This document shows positions 1 through 5,967 of a stretch of 9,237 bases of DNA, piece by piece. Position numbers and translations under genes: made by a program. The stretch is from Solirubrobacterales bacterium (GTDB lineage: Bacteria > Actinomycetota > Thermoleophilia > Solirubrobacterales > Solirubrobacteraceae). How positions within the stretch are numbered: position 1 is the stretch's first letter; each line of letters starts with the position of its first letter. The notes under the pieces are model-generated. The model saw only the letters and a program-made list of their open reading frames with translations. It searched no databases and was not told the DNA's origin. Where the stretch lies: contig PMKB01000180.1 in NCBI GenBank assembly GCA_003157595.1, positions 1 to 9,237 on the forward strand, in the 5' to 3' direction.

Positions 1-174
1 GCCGCGCCAGGCAGCGGACTTCGAATTCTCACCCACCCTAATGTCCGACGGCCGAAGCAACGGAAAAGCAGAAGCCTGCGTCTACCTGGTCGCGTTGCTC
101 CTTTGCGCGGCGACCGACAGCCGCGCGGCTTGGTCCACGCGGCACCATGCCGATGAGCCGGCGCTTCGTGTGCG
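1..174. other. Leading stretch with no recognised gene
   Basis: I see no convincing coding frame, RNA gene or repeat before the end of the PRC-barrel gene at 175. Base composition is as GC-rich as the rest of the window. This stretch is probably the region downstream of the minus-strand gene. Confidence 0.4.
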
Positions 175-764
175 TTACCTCGTAGCGGGGTAGGCTAGCC
201 GGGGCGGTCGAGGTCGAATGGGCGCAGGGGCCCGTACCTCGCCCTTGGTGAGGTTGAGTCGGATGCCGCCCTCGAGGTCCTTCACCGCGTCGAGCGGGAT
301 CGCGACCCTCTCATGCCCGCGTCGGTGGCCCTCGTCGAGCAGCACGTGCGTCAGGTGGTGATCACTTGATACGACCAGCGCGTGGATCTCTCCGATATCT
401 CCATCGGTGGCGAGTACAGGGTCCCCGCCATGGATTTCGAGTTCCTCGTCGGGGGGGGGATGCGGGAGACCACGAGGTTGTGCGGACCCCGCAGCCCGCT
501 CGGGCCGCCACCGCCGAACAACTCCGTCGCCTGCCCGTACAGTGCGTCGGATGCACCAACTGGCCGAGTGGTCTCCGCGGCGTCCTCCAGCGCTTTGAAC
601 TCAGACGACGTGCAGTGCAGGCGGACATCGCCCGCCGTCGAAGCGACCAGAGCGACCGACACGAGGCGACCCGTCCCGCCCAGACGTCTCGGCTCGACGA
701 CGAGGTGCGTCACCGCTCGGGTGGCGCGATCAAAAACCACGCTGGTCAGGTGTCCCGCAACCAC
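175..764 (-). pseudogene. PRC-barrel-like domain protein, frameshifted at a G9 tract
   Basis: Read on the minus strand, two frames together give one protein. The first half (764 down to about 460) contains HLTSVVFDRATRAVTHLVVEP and GRLVSVALV. The second half (450 down to the TAA at 175-177) begins DEELEIHGGDPVLATDGDIG and continues with THVLLDEGHRRG, VAIPLDAV and GGIRLNLTKGEV. This duplicated beta-rich pattern, strand - TH(L/V)(V/L) - R - V/I-P-L, is what I recognise from PRC-barrel-like proteins of high-GC actinobacteria. Their role is poorly defined; the fold is a small adaptor or RNA/protein-binding barrel. The frames meet at nine G residues (451-459), where ten would restore the reading frame. 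The first frame opens with GTG at 764-762, with an in-frame stop just upstream and AGGGAG almost touching the GTG. The true N-terminus, usually about 15-20 residues longer, is therefore probably lost or shifted, perhaps by the adjacent IS110 insertion. The family call is moderately firm; whether this is a real pseudogene or a sequencing error is open. Confidence 0.65.
451..459. repeat. G9 homopolymer tract at the frame junction
   Basis: Nine consecutive G residues (C9 on the coding minus strand) lie exactly where the PRC-barrel-like gene changes frame. Seven or ten residues would give an open frame through Ile-Pro-Pro(-Pro)-Asp-Glu-Glu-Leu. Long mononucleotide runs are prone both to slipped-strand mispairing in vivo and to miscalling during sequencing. 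Confidence 0.85.
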
Positions 765-860
765 AGCTCCCTATCCAACCCGCCACCCATCAGCCGCGCT
801 CGAAACCAACCGAGGCACAACACCTGATATGGCGTGTGGTTTGTCAAGTGGCAGCATTGA

Positions 861-885
861 AAGCCCCGCTTGGCGGGGCTTTTTT
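861..885 (+). terminator. Rho-independent terminator hairpin
   Basis: AAGCCCCGC (861-869) pairs perfectly with GCGGGGCTT (873-881) across a TTG loop, and is followed by a T6 run (880-885). This is a textbook intrinsic terminator for plus-strand transcription. Read on the minus strand it starts about 20 bases after the transposase stop and is followed by TTTC, so it may also help end the IS110 transcript. No plus-strand gene that it would serve is visible upstream; it may protect the element from read-through. Confidence 0.8.
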
Positions 886-906
886 GTGTGGTCGGTGGGC
901 CGGGGG

Positions 907-1860
907 TTAGTCGGCGGTGGCGGCGGCCCAGAGGAAGCACGCGAGTTGGCGCGCGCGGGCGACGACGGTGACGTTATGTGGCTTGCCGCGCGAGCGCATC
1001 AGGCGGTGGACTTTGTAGAGCCGCTGCTGCGCGCGGTTTGAGATCGCGAGGATCTGATCGGGTTGGCCGGCCTGGCGGTTGGCCAGCGTCGCTCCGAGTC
1101 TCGGCGGGCGCCTGTAGTGCCATGCCGATTCGACAAGCAGCCGACGCGCGAGCATCGACCGGGTCTTGGTGATCGCTCCCTGGCGCGAGGACTCACCGGA
1201 CTGACTGAGTGAGGGCGTCAAGCCCAGCCACGCCGACAGCGACGATGCTTTCTCGAAGCGCTTCCAGTCCGCGCCGAGCTCGAGATGAATCGAGAACGCG
1301 GTCAGCGTGTCGATCCCCCGAAACGCCCTCAGCCGCGCGACCGTCGGCCACCACCGCTCATCGGTCGCCAGTTCCGAGAGCGCCAGCGCGATCGCGTGCT
1401 TGCGGGCCGTGACGCCGTCAACGGCGGCCAACAGATCAGCGAACACCGAGTCGCTGGCCGGCTCATCGAAGCACTGCATTGAGAGCCAGCGGCGGTGCTC
1501 GGCCGTCCACGTCGAAGGTTTCGGATAGACGCGGCCGTGACGCAACAACATCTTCGACACACGGTGGCGGGCATTCATCAGATCACGACGACAAGCATCA
1601 TGAGCTCTCGTCATCTCGCGGGCCGCCTCGACCTCCGGTGGCGGCACCACCACTCGCGTCAGCGACCCGGCCAACAACAAGCGAGCGAGCAACTCGGCAT
1701 CCTTGCGATCGGTCTTGACCCGATCTGACGGGGCCCGCGGCGTCTTGCCCGGCGCGATCACCTCCATCGCAATCCCCGCCGCGACCGCCGCACGATAGAG
1801 CCCAAACCCGGTCGGCCCGGCCTCATAACACGCACGAACCGGGCCCGCCAGCCCGGCGGA
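907..1860 (-). pseudogene. IS110-family transposase, N-terminus missing
   Basis: This encodes the C-terminal ~85% of an IS110-type DEDD transposase, a RuvC-like recombinase guided by a bridge RNA in intact elements. Visible family marks, in order: CYEAGPTGFGLYR (the catalytic Glu region), SDRVKTDRKDAELLARLL (two catalytic Asp), RHRVSKMLLRHG, a helix-hairpin-like RLRAFRGIDTLTAFSI, then GLTPSLSQSGESSRQGAITK (the conserved Ser region) and ARRLLVESAWHYR, ending in a normal C-terminus at the TAA (907-909). The open frame continues upstream to 1989, but the residues before about 1860 do not resemble the family: the first catalytic Asp (usually in a GxDxxK motif) and about 50 residues are absent. 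The leader that would encode the bridge RNA in the IS110 subgroup is gone too. The copy is therefore probably immobile. It lies divergent to, and immediately beside, the encapsulin operon. Confidence 0.85.
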
Positions 1861-1968
1861 GGGGCAAGGGCCTTTCCTGTGGCTTATGGTAGGTATGTTT
1901 GCGCCAGTGTCTTCGCGTCTCGCGCGTCCACGTGCTCGACCTGCCTGTTCACCGCGCTTGGAGGTTTT
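1861..1968 (+). promoter_or_regulatory. Presumed promoter and leader of the encapsulin operon
   Basis: This gap separates the last recognisable IS110 residue from the cargo start. It holds an AT-richer island (1884-1900) with overlapping TAnnnT-type -10 candidates: TATGGT (1885-1890) and TATGTT (1894-1899). No good -35 box is visible at 16-18 bases upstream. Starting there, the transcript would carry a leader of about 60 bases ending in the Shine-Dalgarno GGAGG. I see no clear iron-box or other operator palindrome. If the IS junction is real, some original upstream regulatory sequence may have been replaced. Confidence 0.35.
1960..1964 (+). promoter_or_regulatory. Ribosome binding site of the cargo gene
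   Basis: GGAGG lies four bases before ATG 1969-1971. It fixes the start at MGFDQYHE rather than the in-frame ATG at 1879, which would add 30 residues unlike the family and overlapping the promoter region. Confidence 0.75.
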
Positions 1969-2367
1969 ATGGGTTTCGACCAGTACCACGAGCCGCCGGG
2001 CGAGTTGCCGGCTGCGACACGAACCTTTGCGCGCATGTGTGCGTCGCTCACCGAGGAGGCTGAGGCGATCGGCTGGTATCAGCAGCGCCTAGCTGTGGAG
2101 ACCGATCCCGAGGCCAGCGCGATCATGCGCGACGCGCAGGGCGAGGAGTTCAAGCACTTCTCGATGGACCTCGAATTCCTTCTACGGCGCACGCCGGTGT
2201 GGCGCGAGATCGCCCGTGGTGTGCTCTTCCAGGACGGCGACATCGTCGAACGAGGCGAGGACGCCGAGGCCACGGCCACGAGCGGCGTGGGCTCCGAGGG
2301 CCCGGCCTTCGGGCCGGACGGTTCGGGCTCGCTGGGCATCGGCGGCCTGCGAGGGACCGAGCGATGA
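1969..2367 (+). CDS. Encapsulated ferritin-like cargo protein (EncFtn)
   Basis: This 132-residue protein is an encapsulin-associated ferritin, a half-ferritin that forms a ferroxidase site across subunits and oxidises Fe(II) for storage inside the encapsulin shell in the cytoplasm. Residues 27-40 read LTEEAEAIGWYQQR and 55-63 DAQGEEFKH. Aligned by eye to Rhodospirillum rubrum EncFtn, E30, E60 and H63 match the iron ligands E32, E62 and H65, and E29/E32 match the entry-site acids E31/E34; W36 and Y37 are also kept. After a helix to about residue 82 comes an acidic, Gly-rich linker (88-120). The end, SLGIGGLRG (121-129), is the canonical cargo-loading peptide that docks in the shell interior. 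There is no signal peptide or membrane segment. A GGAGG ribosome site supports this start. The stop overlaps the shell start (ATGA, 2364-2367), so the two genes are co-transcribed and translationally coupled. Confidence 0.93.
   Translation: MGFDQYHEPPGELPAATRTFARMCASLTEEAEAIGWYQQRLAVETDPEASAIMRDAQGEEFKHFSMDLEFLLRRTPVWREIARGVLFQDGDIVERGEDAEATATSGVGSEGPAFGPDGSGSLGIGGLRGTER
2302..2317 (+). other. UUCG-tetraloop hairpin inside the cargo linker
   Basis: CCGGCC (2302-2307), TTCG (2308-2311) and GGCCGG (2312-2317) form a perfect six-pair stem closed by a C(UUCG)G tetraloop, one of the most stable RNA hairpins. It lies in the codons of the cargo linker, about 46 bases before the shell start. It may be only a by-product of Gly/Pro-rich GC-rich coding. 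It could also slow ribosomes or stabilise one part of the mRNA. Confidence 0.45.
2351..2356 (+). promoter_or_regulatory. Ribosome binding site of the shell gene
   Basis: GAGGGA lies seven bases before ATG 2364-2366, embedded in the codons of the cargo's targeting peptide. It selects the start at MNHLLRRHAPITD over the upstream in-frame ATG at 2199, which is an unused frame inside the cargo gene. Confidence 0.75.
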
Positions 2368-3227
2368 ATCATCTTCTGCGTCGGCACGCTCCGATAACCG
2401 ACTCGGGTTGGAGGCTCATCGACGACGAGGCAGTCGCGCGCTGCACGCCGGCGCTCGCGGCTCGGCGGGTCGTTGACTTCTCGGGTCCGCACGGCTGGGA
2501 GCACTCGGCCACCGACCTTGGCCGCACGACGACCCTGCCCTCCACCCCGTCAGAGGGCGTGAGTGCCCTGCAACGCCGGGTGCTGCCGCTCGTCGAGCTG
2601 CGCGCGGACTTCACCATCTCCCTGGGGGAACTGCGCGATCACGATCGCGGAGCGCTCGACCCCGACCTCGACGGCCTCGACGCCGCCGCCTACCGAATCG
2701 CGGTCGCCGAGAATGCGGCTGTCGTTCACGGGTGGAGCGACGCTGCGATCGCCGGGATCGCCGAGGCATCGCCGCACGAAGGACCGCCGCTCGCCGACAC
2801 AATCGACGCCTACCCCAGCCCGGTCGCCGGCGCGGTGGAGCTCCTGATGCGCCAAGGGATTGCCGGCCCCTACGGGTTGCTACTCGGACGTGAGGAGTAC
2901 ACGCGCGTAATCGAGTCCGCCGAGCACGGCGGCTATCCGCTGCTCGATCACCTCCACAAGATCCTTAGCGGCCCGATCGTCTGGGCTCCCGGAGTCAACG
3001 GCGGAGTGGTGCTGAGCCTGCGCGGTGGAGACTTTCTGTTCGAGGCCGGACAGGACCTCGCCGTTGGCTACGAGCGCCACGACTCCGACGCGGTCCACCT
3101 GTACCTGCAGGAGAGCTTCAGCTTTGTGATCGCCACCCGCGAGGCCGCGGTGTCGCTGCGACCTCCCGCTCGCGTGACGCAGCGATCACGCAAGCCACGA
3201 AGCCGACAGGGTGACAGACGAGCGTGA
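2364..3227 (+). CDS. Encapsulin nanocompartment shell protein (family 1, linocin M18/CFP29 type)
   Basis: This 287-residue HK97-fold protein self-assembles into a closed cytoplasmic shell, 60 subunits in classical family 1 members. The N-terminus MNHLLRRHAPITDSGWRLID, then RRVVDFSGPHGWEHSATDLG (about 34-53), is the hallmark of the family. It forms the N-terminal helix and arm where cargo peptides bind. Further marks are GPYGLLLGREEYTRV (from 168), GYPLLDHLHKILSGPIVWAP, RGGDF (220), GQDLAVGYERHD (GYERH at 235) and LYLQESFSFVI. The core of about 266 residues matches the usual 265-270. An extra basic tail of about 20 residues, rich in Arg/Lys, follows TREAAVSLRP; the C-terminus of encapsulins faces outward in known structures. 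The gene starts inside the cargo stop codon (ATGA) with its own ribosome site, so both products are made together. The partner gene indicates iron storage. I see no frameshift. Confidence 0.95.
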   Translation: MNHLLRRHAPITDSGWRLIDDEAVARCTPALAARRVVDFSGPHGWEHSATDLGRTTTLPSTPSEGVSALQRRVLPLVELRADFTISLGELRDHDRGALDPDLDGLDAAAYRIAVAENAAVVHGWSDAAIAGIAEASPHEGPPLADTIDAYPSPVAGAVELLMRQGIAGPYGLLLGREEYTRVIESAEHGGYPLLDHLHKILSGPIVWAPGVNGGVVLSLRGGDFLFEAGQDLAVGYERHDSDAVHLYLQESFSFVIATREAAVSLRPPARVTQRSRKPRSRQGDRRA

Positions 3228-3400
3228 TGGTCCCGCGCGCGGTTGACAGTCTGCGCGACAAGGTAGTCCCCGTGCGTTTTGGTGACCCGCTCGCCTGGCG
3301 TTCGACCCGGTGACGGGGATGCCCAGCGGTGCGCCGGCACGCCCCGCGCAGTCGCGGCTATCGCGGCTCGCGCGCAGCTGCAGCGAGCCGGGCCTCGGCT
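3228..3400 (+). other. Gap between encapsulin and the integrase remnant
   Basis: No gene is supported here. The integrase N-terminus would be expected at the right-hand end, but the three plus-strand frames give no residues that I recognise before about 3401. I found no terminator hairpin with a T-run after the encapsulin stop. Confidence 0.35.
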
Positions 3401-4547
3401 CCAGGAGTGCCCGAGCGTCTACGCCTGCGGGTGCTCGGCCCGGCGTGGGTCCAGAGCTCGGGCAAGCGGACCGCGCGCGGCGCGGTGATCTGGCATGCGG
3501 CCGACGGCCCGAGGCCGCACTCCTCCTACCTCACGCCGAAGGACGCGGCGGCCTTGCTGCGCCACCTGCTCGAGCACGACGCGGTACGGCGCCCGACGCC
3601 GCGCACCACGAGCGGATCGCCGGTGACGTTCGCCGACGCCGCGCAGGCCTGGTACGAACACGGGGAGCGCAAGCGCAACCTCAAGCGCTCCACGTTGAGG
3701 ATTACGCCAGGTGCTCGACGCCTACTTGCTGCCGCCGCGAGAGGGCGCCGACACCGGCGAGACCCTCTACGGCCGAGCATCGTTCGCGACGACGCCGCTG
3801 CGCGATCTCAAGTCGGCGCGAGTCAAGGCTTGGTACGACGGTCTCCCCTACGGGCGCACGACGGAGAAGCTGCTCATGATCGTCCGTGCGATCTTCGCTC
3901 ACGCGCGCTCACGCGGCTGGATCGATCACGACCCGACCGCGGGCGTCGAGCGCCAAGAGATCCGCTACTCGGGCGACTACGACTTCTTCGCGCGCGAGGA
4001 GGTGGATGCACTCGTGCGCGCCGCCGCCAGCGAGCAGGACGCGGCGATCTACCTGACCGCGGCGATGACCGGGCTGCGCCGCGGCGAGCTTGTCGCGTTG
4101 CTATGGCGAGACGTCGACTTTCCCGGCCACGCGATCCGCGTCCGCGCCAACTACAGCTTCGGTCAGCTCGTGACCCCAAAGAGCGGCAAGGTCCGTAGCG
4201 TCCCAATGGTCCCCGAGGTCGCCCAGGCGCTCGCCAAGCTCGGCCAGCGCAGATTCTTCCTCGGCGACGAGGACCCGGTGTTCGCCGGCCCGATGGGCGG
4301 GCATCTCGACGCAAGCGCGCTACGCCGCCGCTACAGCGAAGCAGTCAAGCGCGGCCCCGCTGCCCCGCCGGACGCGCAGGCGCCTGAGATGCGCTCAGTC
4401 AGGGACTGCGCGAGGGAACTCCGCCGCCGCCTGCTCGGCCGCGTCACGCACTGTCGCCTTGCGATACGCGACACGTGCTGCGGCTCAGTTGCTCGGGTTC
4501 GGACCCTGCGGGCCACGAGCCATGGGGTACGCTCGGGCCATGGGTGA
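3401..4547 (+). pseudogene. Tyrosine recombinase (phage-type integrase) remnant, two frameshifts and no catalytic C-terminus
   Basis: Intact relatives bind DNA with an N-terminal SAM-like domain and recombine att sites with an R-K-H-R-H/W-Y catalytic set. Here the N-terminal part reads LGPAWVQSSGKRTARG ... YLTPKDAAALLRHLLEH and AWYEHGERKRNLKRSTL in one frame up to about 3697. It then continues as EDYA in the next frame, and from about 3710 as QVLDAYLLPPREGAD in the third. One lost base at each junction (TTGGAGG to TTGAGG, GCCCAGG to GCCAGG) explains both shifts. The third frame holds the core: LLMIVRAIFAHARSRGWI, RYSGDYDFF, TGLRRGELVALLWRDVDF (first catalytic Arg) and TPKSGKVRSVPM (Lys). Homology stops near 4350 after LDASALRRRYSEAVKR. 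The HxxR box and Tyr are absent, and the frame runs on to a stop at 4545-4547. The protein is therefore inactive. The N-terminal boundary is approximate. Confidence 0.85.
4528..4533 (+). promoter_or_regulatory. -10 box of a leaderless-type promoter
   Basis: TACGCT lies six bases before ATG 4540-4542, the spacing expected when transcription starts at or next to the start codon. No Shine-Dalgarno precedes this ATG, which fits leaderless translation. The -35 region (about 4505-4510) is weak. Confidence 0.5.
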
Positions 4548-4740
4548 GAACGTCCGCATCGAGCGCGGCTGGATCTTCGTCAACGGCACCCGGCAGGACG
4601 ATGGCACGATCGAGATCGGGACCGGCGGCGAGATGCGCTTCAGCCCGTTCGAGGCGATGTCACAGCGCCAGGACACGCAGATCACCTGGGGCCACATCCT
4701 CACGGCTTCGGTCCAGCGGCTGGCTTTCTGGCGCCGCTAG
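4540..4740 (+). CDS. Small hypothetical protein (66 residues)
   Basis: I do not recognise this protein. It reads MGENVRIERGWIFVNGTRQ, then an acidic/Gly stretch DDGTIEIGTGGEMRF, and ends QRLAFWRR before TAG. The alternation of short hydrophobic and polar residues suggests a small beta-rich fold. There is no signal peptide, membrane segment or Cys. The start is chosen because a TACGCT box stands six bases upstream; a longer in-frame reading from 4459 would run through the decayed integrase tail and put the promoter inside the gene. Its first eight bases overlap the terminal out-of-frame reading of the integrase remnant. It could be a passenger of the former element or a host gene that the element inserted beside. 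Confidence 0.55.
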   Translation: MGENVRIERGWIFVNGTRQDDGTIEIGTGGEMRFSPFEAMSQRQDTQITWGHILTASVQRLAFWRR

Positions 4741-4824
4741 ACGGCACCAAGCCGCCAACGCAGCCCGCCCCTAGCTTCTTCCATCGGCAGTCGCGTGAGT
4801 GTCTGAGCCGCACGCCATCCAGAG

Positions 4825-4845
4825 TGCTGGTTCGCGCGAACAGCA
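4825..4845. terminator. Possible bidirectional hairpin between convergent genes
   Basis: TGCT (4825-4828) and GTTC (4830-4833) pair with GAAC (4838-4841) and AGCA (4842-4845) around a GCGC loop, with one bulged G at 4829. It sits between the ends of the plus-strand small ORF (4740) and the minus-strand NTF2-like gene (4875). There is no T-run, so terminator function is a guess from position. Confidence 0.3.
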
Positions 4846-4874
4846 GTACGGCACCGTGACGCGAGCCCAGGCGA

Positions 4875-5251
4875 TCAGGTGGCTGCGTAGTCGAGCGCGA
4901 CCTGGCGGTTCAACCAGCCCTTCATCTCCGTAACGAGGCCGTTGTCGAGACTCAGCACGACGTACCTGATGCCGTTGTCGAGCGGCCATCCCTCGGGGTC
5001 GTGGCGCGCGGGCCGGAACGCTACGACGACGCGCTTGCCGACGTCGAGGACTTCCTCGACGTCGCCTTCGAGCACGCGCCGTGCGCGGTTCTCGCGCATC
5101 ACGTTCAGGATCTGCGGCGGTTCTCGCAGTTCCACTCACCGTCCTCGACCGCTCGCCATCTACCGTTCGCGGCGAACGCCGCTTCGACCGTCTCGAGGTC
5201 GCCGCGCGACAACGCCGCCCAAGTCTCGCGCACGTGCTGCTCGTGATCCAT
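4875..5251 (-). pseudogene. SnoaL/NTF2-like protein, one-base frameshift
   Basis: The minus-strand ATG at 5251-5249 opens MDHEQHVRETWAALSRGDLE, then TVEAAFAANGRWRAVEDGEW and NCENR. This is the N-terminal helix and first strand of a SnoaL-like cone-shaped domain. The frame closes early, but the remainder follows one frame over from about 5117: QILNVMRENRARRVLEG, VEEVLDVGKRVVVAFRP, GIRYVVLSLDNGLVTEMKGW and NRQVALDYAAT before TGA (4875-4877). Restoring one base near 5115-5120 (giving NRAQILNV) yields about 125 residues, the normal family length. These small domains bind hydrophobic ligands or act as polyketide-cyclase or isomerase relatives; no substrate can be read here. A well-formed promoter with leaderless geometry (TTGCGC - 17 bases - TAGGCT - 6 bases - ATG) suggests the gene is, or was until recently, expressed. 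The frameshift may be a sequencing error. Confidence 0.75.
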
Positions 5252-5286
5252 GCGCGGAGCCTAACCCGGACGCGATGGCCGCGCAA
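5252..5286 (-). promoter_or_regulatory. Leaderless-type promoter of the NTF2-like gene
   Basis: On the minus strand TTGCGC (5286-5281) and TAGGCT (5263-5258) are separated by 17 bases, and the ATG follows six bases after the -10 box. This is the best-formed promoter in the window. The transcript would start at or within a base or two of the ATG. Confidence 0.65.
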
Positions 5287-5549
5287 AAGCCTGCGCCGCG
5301 GCTGAGTAACGCTGTCGCTGCGCGCGACAGGCAGCAGCGCGACGCGCTTCGCGGGAGGGAGGCGATCAGAGGCCATCGGGTGATGTCCGGCGGACCGGGT
5401 GCCTACCGGGATCATCGATGTGCGTGACCTCCTGTCCGCGCGATCCCGGGACCGGGTCGGGGCACGCAGCAGTTCTGCCTGATCGTCCGGCGCGGAAGCG
5501 AGCCGCCGGGCGGTAGGCCATACCCGCACGCTCCGGATCGTGCGTTAAA
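5287..5549. other. Gene-free spacer with a small inverted repeat
   Basis: No gene is supported between the NTF2-like promoter and the end of the VOC gene. CTGTCGC (5312-5318) pairs perfectly with GCGACAG (5324-5330) over a five-base loop, without a T-run. The rest is GC-rich sequence in which open frames are dominated by Arg and lack family features. Confidence 0.4.
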
Positions 5550-5960
5550 TCACGCGCCGGCGTCGTCCTTGAACCCGATCAGCCAGTGGAGTCCGTAGCG
5601 GTCGATGACCTGTCCGTCAAAGGTGCCCCAAGGCCGCTTCTGCAGGTCGTCAACCACCTTCCCGGTCTCCGCCAGACGCGCGAACCACCCGCGCATTGTC
5701 GCGGCCTCGGCGGTGCCGAGCAGCGACAGCATTAGCCCCTGGGCACGGAAGGCCGGCTGCTCGCCAGCAACGTCTGAGGCGAACAGAGCAATCGGCGCAT
5801 CTTCGAGGTAGCCGTGCGCGACGGCGTCGGCCGGGCCATCAGTACGGCTGAATTCGGCGAAGGTATGCAACTGAGTCGCACCCCCGAACACGTCGGCATA
5901 AAATGACAACGCCTCCCTCGCCGTACCCTGGAAGTGGATGTAGGGCGTCGGGCCCGACAT
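5550..5960 (-). CDS. VOC-family protein (PhnB/glyoxalase-like)
   Basis: This 136-residue protein has the vicinal-oxygen-chelate fold in the PhnB / '3-demethylubiquinone-9 3-methyltransferase-like' branch. The family signature begins PYIHFQGTAREALSFYADVF with GGATQLHTF. It continues with the central LFASDV and GLMLSLLGTAEA, the helix MRGWFARLAETGKVVDDLQK, and the closing pair WGTFDGQVIDRYGLHWLIGF. Length is typical. VOC proteins usually bind a divalent metal at paired His/Glu sites; the early His (PYIHF) is present, but I cannot confirm the others, and many PhnB-like proteins have no known substrate. The start at ATG 5960-5958 is preferred over a longer in-frame start (6062), because a -10-like TACGAT lies seven bases upstream and the family begins at this point. 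The gene stands alone, with gene-free flanks. Confidence 0.88.
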   Translation of the reverse strand: MSGPTPYIHFQGTAREALSFYADVFGGATQLHTFAEFSRTDGPADAVAHGYLEDAPIALFASDVAGEQPAFRAQGLMLSLLGTAEAATMRGWFARLAETGKVVDDLQKRPWGTFDGQVIDRYGLHWLIGFKDDAGA

Positions 5961-5967
5961 GCCTCGG

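Noticed and set aside
190..198. TAGGCTAG on the plus strand as a promoter
   Set aside because: It lies within the 3' end of the minus-strand PRC-barrel-like gene and no plausible plus-strand gene follows.
382..1041. 219-residue plus-strand open frame
   Set aside because: It lies antisense to the PRC-barrel-like gene and part of the transposase, shows no family features, and runs through the terminator hairpin; it is a GC-rich shadow frame.
1861..1989. N-terminal extension of the IS110 open frame up to an ATG at 1989
   Set aside because: The added residues do not resemble IS110 N-termini, lack the catalytic Asp motif, and would overlap the start of the encapsulin cargo gene on the other strand.
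3290..3325. GTTCGACCC-containing stretch after encapsulin as a tRNA fragment or attachment site
   Set aside because: It resembles a T-loop, but the flanking bases do not pair as a T-arm, and I found no matching copy at the tRNA-Ala or elsewhere in the window.
4771..5529. 252-residue minus-strand open frame
   Set aside because: It is dominated by Arg/Ser/Ala with no motif, and the NTF2-like gene occupies the same strand in other frames.
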